Source: Tritonibacter multivorans
GTDB taxonomy: Bacteria > Pseudomonadota > Alphaproteobacteria > Rhodobacterales > Rhodobacteraceae
Assembly (NCBI RefSeq): GCF_001458415.1
Contig: NZ_CYSD01000043.1
Location: forward strand, 124,001 to 188,000
Length of the DNA stretch: 64,000 nucleotides
Direction: 5' to 3'
Shown piece by piece: positions 59,640-64,000 of the stretch. The stretch's first letter is position 1. Each line of letters opens with the position of its first letter. The position numbers and the translations under genes are program-made. The notes below the pieces were generated by a model. It searched no databases, was not told the DNA's origin, and saw only the letters and a program-made list of their open reading frames with translations.

Positions 59640-60509
59640 TCAATCCGTGAGTGGGGTGTTGAGGCTGTGAGTGGTGGTGTCTGGCCCCGGCTTGGCGCGG
59701 CCAATATCATCGAGCTGGTGCTGCAATGACATCTTGTCGAGCGTCTCAAATGGCAACGCGACAAAGGCTTTGAGGCGGTTCAGAAGCAACCCGTAAGTTT
59801 GCTGAAACGCGAGGTTCTTTTCGGCTTCGGTGCCTTCGACACTGGCCGGGTCCGGCAGCCCCCAATGGGCCGACATGGGCTGGCCGGGCAATGTGGGGCA
59901 GACCTCGTTTGCGGCGTGGTCGCAAACGGTAAAGACAAAATCCATGTCCGGTGCCAGATCGGCGAATTCATCGATCGACTGGCTCGACAGATAGGAGGTG
60001 TCATAGCCTTTGGCTGTCAGCAGCGACAGGACCTCGGGCCGCGGGCCGTTGCCGGGCGTGGCGCCAGCCGAAAAAGCACGGAATTTGCCGTTGCCCAACT
60101 GGTTCAGAATGGCTTCGGCCAGAATGGAGCGGGCAGAGTTGCCGGTGCAGATGAACAAGACATTGAACGGCACTTGCTTGGACATGGTTACGTCTCCTTG
60201 AGGCTGAGCCGCCAGGCACACATCCGGCCGGTTCTGACAGCATCCCCCAAGGAGCGTGCCCATAAGGGCTGTCATGGCTTCGACATTGGCCTGATAGCGC
60301 AGTGAGGCGCCCTGGCGCTGCTGCGAAATCAGACCTGCTTGGCGTAGGTGGCCAAGGTAGGTCGAAGCGGTATTGGCCTTTAGATCCAGACTGCGCGAGA
60401 TTTCCCCTGCGGGCACAAAGTCGGGAAACCGGCGCATAAGCAGGCGAAACAGGTCCAGCCTGTTTGGATGTGCCAAAGCGGCGAGCTGATCTGTGATCGT
60501 TAATTCCAT
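59640..60509 (-). CDS. ArsR-ArsC fusion: arsenic-responsive repressor joined to arsenate reductase
   Basis: The 289-residue protein combines an ArsR winged helix (residues 1-80) with a low-molecular-weight phosphatase-type ArsC (about 112-275, FICTGNSARSILAEAILNQL). Between them lies CCQNRPDVC, a cysteine cluster suited to arsenite sensing. The phosphatase half has a second cysteine pair in FVFTVCDHAANEVCPT. Repressor and reductase on one chain is a compact design found in some Alphaproteobacteria. An operator-like palindrome lies directly before the start. It heads the arsRC-arsC-aqp operon. Confidence 0.9.
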   Translation of the reverse strand: MELTITDQLAALAHPNRLDLFRLLMRRFPDFVPAGEISRSLDLKANTASTYLGHLRQAGLISQQRQGASLRYQANVEAMTALMGTLLGGCCQNRPDVCLAAQPQGDVTMSKQVPFNVLFICTGNSARSILAEAILNQLGNGKFRAFSAGATPGNGPRPEVLSLLTAKGYDTSYLSSQSIDEFADLAPDMDFVFTVCDHAANEVCPTLPGQPMSAHWGLPDPASVEGTEAEKNLAFQQTYGLLLNRLKAFVALPFETLDKMSLQHQLDDIGRAKPGPDTTTHSLNTPLTD

Positions 60510-60529
60510 ATTTCATGAATATGTGAAAT
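60508..60529. promoter_or_regulatory. Operator-like palindrome before the ars operon
   Basis: CATATTTCATGAATATG (60508-60524) is a palindrome with 6-bp arms, overlapping a second one, ATTTCA-N8-TGAAAT (60510-60529). It touches the start codon of the ArsR-ArsC gene, as expected for an autoregulated repressor. Binding is inferred. Confidence 0.55.
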
Positions 60530-60555
60530 TATCGCGCGCGCCAAGTGATTTTTCC

Positions 60556-60584
60556 AAAAAAAAAACGGCCCGCGATGGGGCCGT
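60556..60584 (-). terminator. Terminator of the YejA-like gene
   Basis: ACGGCCC (60565-60571) and GGGCCGT (60578-60584) form a 7-bp stem. Ten A precede it on the plus strand (60556-60565), giving a long T run for the minus-strand transcript. It ends 15 bases after the gene stop. Confidence 0.8.
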
Positions 60585-60598
60585 TCTCCGGTGCTGGT

Positions 60599-62437
60599 TT
60601 AGGGGCTCTGGTGCCACCAGACTTCGGGCATGAAATAGTAGCCATCTCCATAGATCGGAAGGCGCATGGGATACCGCAGGCTGGCGTCATGTAGAATGCG
60701 GCTTTTTGAGTAATGCCAGATCGGGATGACATAGCGACCGGCGGTCAGGATCCGGTCCAGCGCTTTGGTGGCCGCGATAAAATCCTCCTGCGTGCGCGCC
60801 GACAGCATTGCGCCGATCATCGCGTCTGCAGCGGGGCTCTGGACGCCCATCAGATTCCGGGATCCTTGGGCATTGGCGGATTCGCTGCCCCAGTAGAGGT
60901 ATTGTTCCGTTCCAGGGCTGAGCGACAGGGCGCGGCGCACAAAGGTCAGATCAAATTCGAACGCCGACTGCCGTTCCTGATATTGCGCGCTGTCGACCAG
61001 ATCCACGGTCAGTGTGATGCCAAGCCGTTCCAGCGCAGGCGCATAGATGTCGGCAGCGCGTTGGACTTCTTCCTCGCCCAGATTGCCGTGTTTGATCAGC
61101 AGGCTCAGGTCCAGAGGTTGGCCATCGGCATTGCGCAGCACGCCGTCCTGCACGGTCCAGCCTGCGTCTTCCAGCAGTCCACGGGCCTTACGCAGGTTTT
61201 TGCGATTGCGTTCGCTGCCATCGCTCACCGGCAAGTCATAGCCCTCAAGCGTGCCTGCAGGCAGATCCGCCGCAAAAGGTTCGAGCAGCTCAAGCACCTT
61301 GCCAGTGGCGGGTCCATGATCCATCGCAAGGTAAGAGTTCGAGAAATACGACGTGATCCGGGGCAGGCGGCTGCCGGTGATCGTTTCATTGATGAACTCG
61401 AAATTGAACGCCTGGATCAGCGCTTCGCGGACTCGCCAGTCACTCAGAGCGGGGTGGCGTGTGTTGATCGCAATCCCGGTGATGCCCGAGGGTTTTTGAT
61501 TTGGAATTTCCGTCTTGATCGCGCTGCCGTTTTGCACGGCTTCAAAGTCATAGGCGGTGTCCCACTTGTGGGCATTGAATTCTCGCATGGCCGACAGTTC
61601 GCCCGCTTTCAGGCTTTCGAACAGAACGGTCTGGTCGCCAAAGAAATCCAGTTTGATTTCATCCAGGTTGTTGGTGCCACGCCGAAGGGGCAGATCTTTG
61701 CCCCAATAGTCCGGATTGCGCATAAAGGTGACCTGGCGGCCGAATTCAAAGTCTTTGACGCGGTAGGGACCGGTGCCGATGACTTCTTCGTTGGACGGTG
61801 CGTCGGCAAAGCTGCGGCCGTCCCATTGTGCCTTCTTGAGGATCGGGCGCAGCCCTGCGATCAGGGCCAGCTCGCGGTTGTCACCGTCAAAGGTCAGCCG
61901 CACGGTGCGATCGTCCACAGCCTCGATGCTGGAAATCTGCGCCCACAGCCCGCGATAGCGCAGGTTGCCCTCGGTGCCGAGTGTTTCATAGGACCAGATC
62001 ACGTCCTCAACCGTGACCGGGCTGCCGTCCCAGAACGTGGCTTCGGGACGCAGGGTGAATTGGACCCAAGACCGGTCTTCGGCAGTCTCGATGCTTTCTG
62101 CCAGCAGACCATAAAGTGTGAAGGGCTCGTCAAAGGATCGGCCCATCAGCCCTTCATATCCCCAGAACCGGATCTGCCAAGGGGGCGTGCCTTTCTGGAC
62201 AAAGGGGTTCAGAGTGTCAAAGCCGCCCGTGTTGCCAAAGACAACGGCGCCGCCCTTCGGGGCGTCGGGGTTGACGTAAGGGAGGGCATTGAAATCGGCC
62301 GCAAGGGCTGGGTCGCCGTACATGGCAATGCCGTGGCTTGGGGCTGCAAGCGATTCGGATGCTGCCACTGCAGAAGACGCCAAGAGGGCGATTCGGAGCA
62401 GGCCGGGGCGGAGGCGGGTGAAAAAACTTTGTCTCAC
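60599..62437 (-). CDS. Extracellular solute-binding protein family 5 (YejA-like)
   Basis: The 612-residue protein has a signal peptide (first about 30 residues, LLRIALLASSAVAASESLAA) and a family 5 periplasmic binding fold for peptides or other large solutes. Marks are GIAMYGDPALAADFNALPYV, WVQFTLRPEATFWDGSPVT and GTGPYRVKDFEFG near 215. YejA binds peptides for the YejBEF importer in other bacteria. No permease or ATPase gene is next to it here, so it is orphaned at this locus. The start is GTG at 62437 with no clear ribosome-binding site. Confidence 0.88.
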   Translation of the reverse strand: MRQSFFTRLRPGLLRIALLASSAVAASESLAAPSHGIAMYGDPALAADFNALPYVNPDAPKGGAVVFGNTGGFDTLNPFVQKGTPPWQIRFWGYEGLMGRSFDEPFTLYGLLAESIETAEDRSWVQFTLRPEATFWDGSPVTVEDVIWSYETLGTEGNLRYRGLWAQISSIEAVDDRTVRLTFDGDNRELALIAGLRPILKKAQWDGRSFADAPSNEEVIGTGPYRVKDFEFGRQVTFMRNPDYWGKDLPLRRGTNNLDEIKLDFFGDQTVLFESLKAGELSAMREFNAHKWDTAYDFEAVQNGSAIKTEIPNQKPSGITGIAINTRHPALSDWRVREALIQAFNFEFINETITGSRLPRITSYFSNSYLAMDHGPATGKVLELLEPFAADLPAGTLEGYDLPVSDGSERNRKNLRKARGLLEDAGWTVQDGVLRNADGQPLDLSLLIKHGNLGEEEVQRAADIYAPALERLGITLTVDLVDSAQYQERQSAFEFDLTFVRRALSLSPGTEQYLYWGSESANAQGSRNLMGVQSPAADAMIGAMLSARTQEDFIAATKALDRILTAGRYVIPIWHYSKSRILHDASLRYPMRLPIYGDGYYFMPEVWWHQSP

Positions 62438-62519
62438 TGTCGGGTAAATCCTGTTCTCGTCCTTATTTTCAGGGCTAGGCCACGCTAACTTCGCCTTTCC
62501 GAGAATTCAAACTTTTAGC

Positions 62520-62548
62520 TTGGATGGGCGCTGGAAATTGCTTATAAC
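62520..62548 (+). promoter_or_regulatory. Promoter of the candidate small RNA
   Basis: TTGGAT (62520-62525) and TATAAC (62543-62548) are 17 bases apart, a strong sigma-70 match. No coding frame starts within 290 bases downstream; instead an intrinsic terminator ends 80 bases later. Confidence 0.55.
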
Positions 62549-62554
62549 GGAGTC

Positions 62555-62630
62555 ACTGCTCGATAGGTTTCTTGCCTGTATGAAACCTGCCTCAATGACT
62601 GAACGCCGGCCTTGCGCCGGCGTTTTTTTT
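62555..62630 (+). ncRNA. Candidate small RNA of about 75 nt
   Basis: Transcription should begin near 62555, seven bases after the -10 box. The RNA would hold stem-loop 1 (AGGTTTC 62565-62571 with GAAACCT 62582-62588, loop TTGCCTGTAT), a single-stranded linker and a terminator stem-loop ending in eight T. A promoter, a compact body and a terminator with no reading frame are the features of a trans-acting small RNA. The A/U-rich loop could pair with mRNAs through Hfq, whose gene is in this window. I know no named family that matches. Confidence 0.5.
62603..62630 (+). terminator. Intrinsic terminator of the candidate small RNA
   Basis: ACGCCGGC (62603-62610) pairs with GCCGGCGT (62616-62623), with a 5-base loop, followed by seven T. 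On the plus strand there is no annotated upstream gene that it could serve. Confidence 0.75.
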
Positions 62631-62834
62631 GTGCGGTTTTTCTGAACTATTCATTTTTCAACATCGATGGCCCCGACGCCAGTGTTGTGCAGGGTATCCC
62701 GACCGTTTGGCGGGAGTGCTCAGAATCTCTTCGCCCCGGAGGGCGATCAATTACACGTATCGTTTGGGATGTGCTAGTGACTTTGCACGTGCAGAATGAA
62801 AATATATCCACAGGTCATTTCTGGGAGAGGTTGA

Positions 62835-63620
62835 ATGGCAATTGAATGGTCGCTGGCGGGCAAAACCGCTGTTATCACCGGGTCGAATTCGGGCATTGGT
62901 CTGGGTATTGCGCAGCAATTGGCGAAGGCAGGCGCAGATGTGGTTCTGAATTCCTTCACGGACCGCGACGAAGATCACGCGCTGGCGGCTGAGATCGCCG
63001 CTGATTACGGTGTCACTGCGCGCTACATCAAGGCCGATATGTCCAAGGGCGACGAATGCCGGATGCTGATCGAAAAAGCGGGTCGTTGCGATATCCTGGT
63101 GAACAACGCTGGCATCCAGCACGTGGCTCCGATTGATGAGTTCCCGATGGAGAAATGGGACGCCATCATTGCGATCAATATGAACTCTGCTTTCCACACG
63201 ACGGCAGCGGCTTTGCCCAAAATGCGCGAAGCAGGCTGGGGCCGGGTGATCAATGTGGCCTCGGCCCATGGTCTGACGGCGTCGCCCTTTAAATCGGCAT
63301 ATGTTGCGGCAAAACATGGGGTGGTGGGCATGTCCAAAGTCATCGCTCTGGAAACCGCCGAGGAACCCATCACCTGCAATGCGGTGTGTCCGGGCTATGT
63401 GCTGACCCCGCTGGTCGAGGCCCAGATCCCTGACACGATGGCCAAATACAATATGGGCCGCGAAGAGGTGATCAAAAAGGTCATGCTGGAGCGCCAGCCC
63501 AGTCGGGAATTTGCGACCGTTGAGCAGCTGGGCGGCACTGTTGCCTTCTTGTGTTCGGATGCGGCGGCGCAGATCACCGGCACCTCGATCAGTGTTGATG
63601 GCGGTTGGACCGCACTTTAA
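62835..63620 (+). CDS. bdhA: 3-hydroxybutyrate dehydrogenase
   Basis: The 261-residue short-chain dehydrogenase interconverts 3-hydroxybutyrate and acetoacetate with NAD. It has cofactor site AVITGSNSGIGLGIAQ, NNAGIQHVAPIDEFP, the catalytic Ser in NVASAHGLTAS, and Tyr and Lys in YVAAKHG. NAVCPGYVLTPLVE is typical of the BdhA group. It feeds polyhydroxybutyrate breakdown. A patatin-type gene follows 27 bases later. Confidence 0.93.
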   Translation: MAIEWSLAGKTAVITGSNSGIGLGIAQQLAKAGADVVLNSFTDRDEDHALAAEIAADYGVTARYIKADMSKGDECRMLIEKAGRCDILVNNAGIQHVAPIDEFPMEKWDAIIAINMNSAFHTTAAALPKMREAGWGRVINVASAHGLTASPFKSAYVAAKHGVVGMSKVIALETAEEPITCNAVCPGYVLTPLVEAQIPDTMAKYNMGREEVIKKVMLERQPSREFATVEQLGGTVAFLCSDAAAQITGTSISVDGGWTAL

Positions 63621-63647
63621 TGACGCAAGCCAAAGGGTTGGACTGAC

Positions 63648-64000
63648 ATGGTAAAGAAGATCAATCTGGCCCTGCAAGGTGGAGGCGCCCATGGTGCCTT
63701 TACCTGGGGCGTGCTGGACCGGTTTCTGGACGAAGATGATCTGGAAGTCACTGCCATCACCGGCACCTCCGCAGGCGCTTTGAACGGTGCGGCGTTCAAG
63801 GCGGGTATGGTCAATGGCGGGCGCGACGGCGCGCGTGCGACGCTTGATAAACTCTGGGCCCGTATGGGCGCGGTTGGCGATATGCGGATGAACCATTGGA
63901 TGACGGGTCCGATGGTCAATGCGCTGCAGTTTTCGCCAATTGAAACCGTGAGCCAGATGGTCTCGCCCTATCTTTATGGGCCGTTTTATAAAAACCCGTT
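63648..64000 (+). CDS. Patatin-like phospholipase, N-terminal part (cut by window end)
   Basis: About 117 codons are present, open to the window edge. The oxyanion loop is LALQGGGAHGAFTWG and the nucleophile elbow is TGTSAGAL, both patatin marks. In polymer-storing bacteria a patatin-type protein beside bdhA may release storage lipid or polymer, but the substrate is not shown. The C-terminal catalytic Asp lies outside the window. Confidence 0.88.
   Translation, partial: MVKKINLALQGGGAHGAFTWGVLDRFLDEDDLEVTAITGTSAGALNGAAFKAGMVNGGRDGARATLDKLWARMGAVGDMRMNHWMTGPMVNALQFSPIETVSQMVSPYLYGPFYKNP

Larger units (their letters stand above)
62438..62834. other. 397-base intergenic region between yejA-like and bdhA genes
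   Basis: It contains the promoter, small RNA and terminator annotated above. The remaining part, 62631-62834, precedes bdhA and holds GGGAGAGG as the bdhA ribosome-binding site. I see no frame with coding character. Confidence 0.6.

Overview
The window looks like chromosomal DNA of a marine Rhodobacterales bacterium (Roseobacter group, Alphaproteobacteria). The evidence is the dusB(nifR3)-ntrB-ntrC-ntrY-ntrX-trkA-trkH-hfq-hflX gene order, a fused IspDF, TrmFO, COQ10/RatA, small DUF1127, DUF6477 and DUF6456 proteins, and high GC. Nearly all of it is core or ordinary accessory chromosome. I see no rRNA, tRNA, insertion sequence, prophage or CRISPR array. Species cannot be named from the sequence alone.

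Layout. 1-2.5 kb: end of ligA, recG, then a 40-residue membrane microprotein behind a LexA box. 2.7-9 kb: soluble chemoreceptor-like protein, IscU-like protein, hisI, gluQRS with a methyltransferase, trmFO, a thioesterase and a DUF1127 protein. 9-11.7 kb: a MocR regulator with paired operators, then rplM-rpsI. 11.9-16.6 kb: a methyltransferase, a truncated globin coupled to a PAS-nucleotide cyclase, tetR-ppk2 and a hydrolase. 16.6-23.3 kb (mostly minus strand): metA, a P-loop protein, a FadL porin, a DMT exporter with an ABM protein, a DUF218 protein and guaA. 23.6-32 kb: MgtC-like protein, non-pyrrolysine MttB homologue, the divergent DUF6477/DUF6456 pair (the latter a candidate GafA), lipA, hpt, ratA, a CinA-like amidase, pgpA and ispDF.

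32.3-44.2 kb is a long plus-strand array for nitrogen sensing (dusB-ntrBC, ntrYX), potassium uptake (trkAH) and RNA/ribosome control (hfq-hflX). 44.2-55 kb holds a penicillin-acylase-family amidase, a beta-hydroxyacid dehydrogenase, a SYLF lipoprotein, hemB, a conserved membrane protein, mfd and an MFS exporter. 55.2-58.4 kb holds an adenylate-forming enzyme with a FrnE-like thiol oxidoreductase, divergent from an XRE-cupin regulator, plus a small orphan gene. 58.5-60.5 kb is an arsenic operon: an ArsR-ArsC fusion, a second ArsC and an aquaporin. 60.6-64 kb holds a YejA-like peptide-binding protein, a candidate small RNA, 3-hydroxybutyrate dehydrogenase and a truncated patatin gene.

The most interesting items are the LexA-box microprotein (SidA-like logic), the globin-cyclase pair, the candidate sRNA at about 62.55-62.63 kb, the hairpin that hides the metA ribosome-binding site, the GafA candidate, and NtrC and NtrX proteins that both lack the sigma-54 GAFTGA loop. 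Function assignments come from motif reading and family knowledge; no database search was run.
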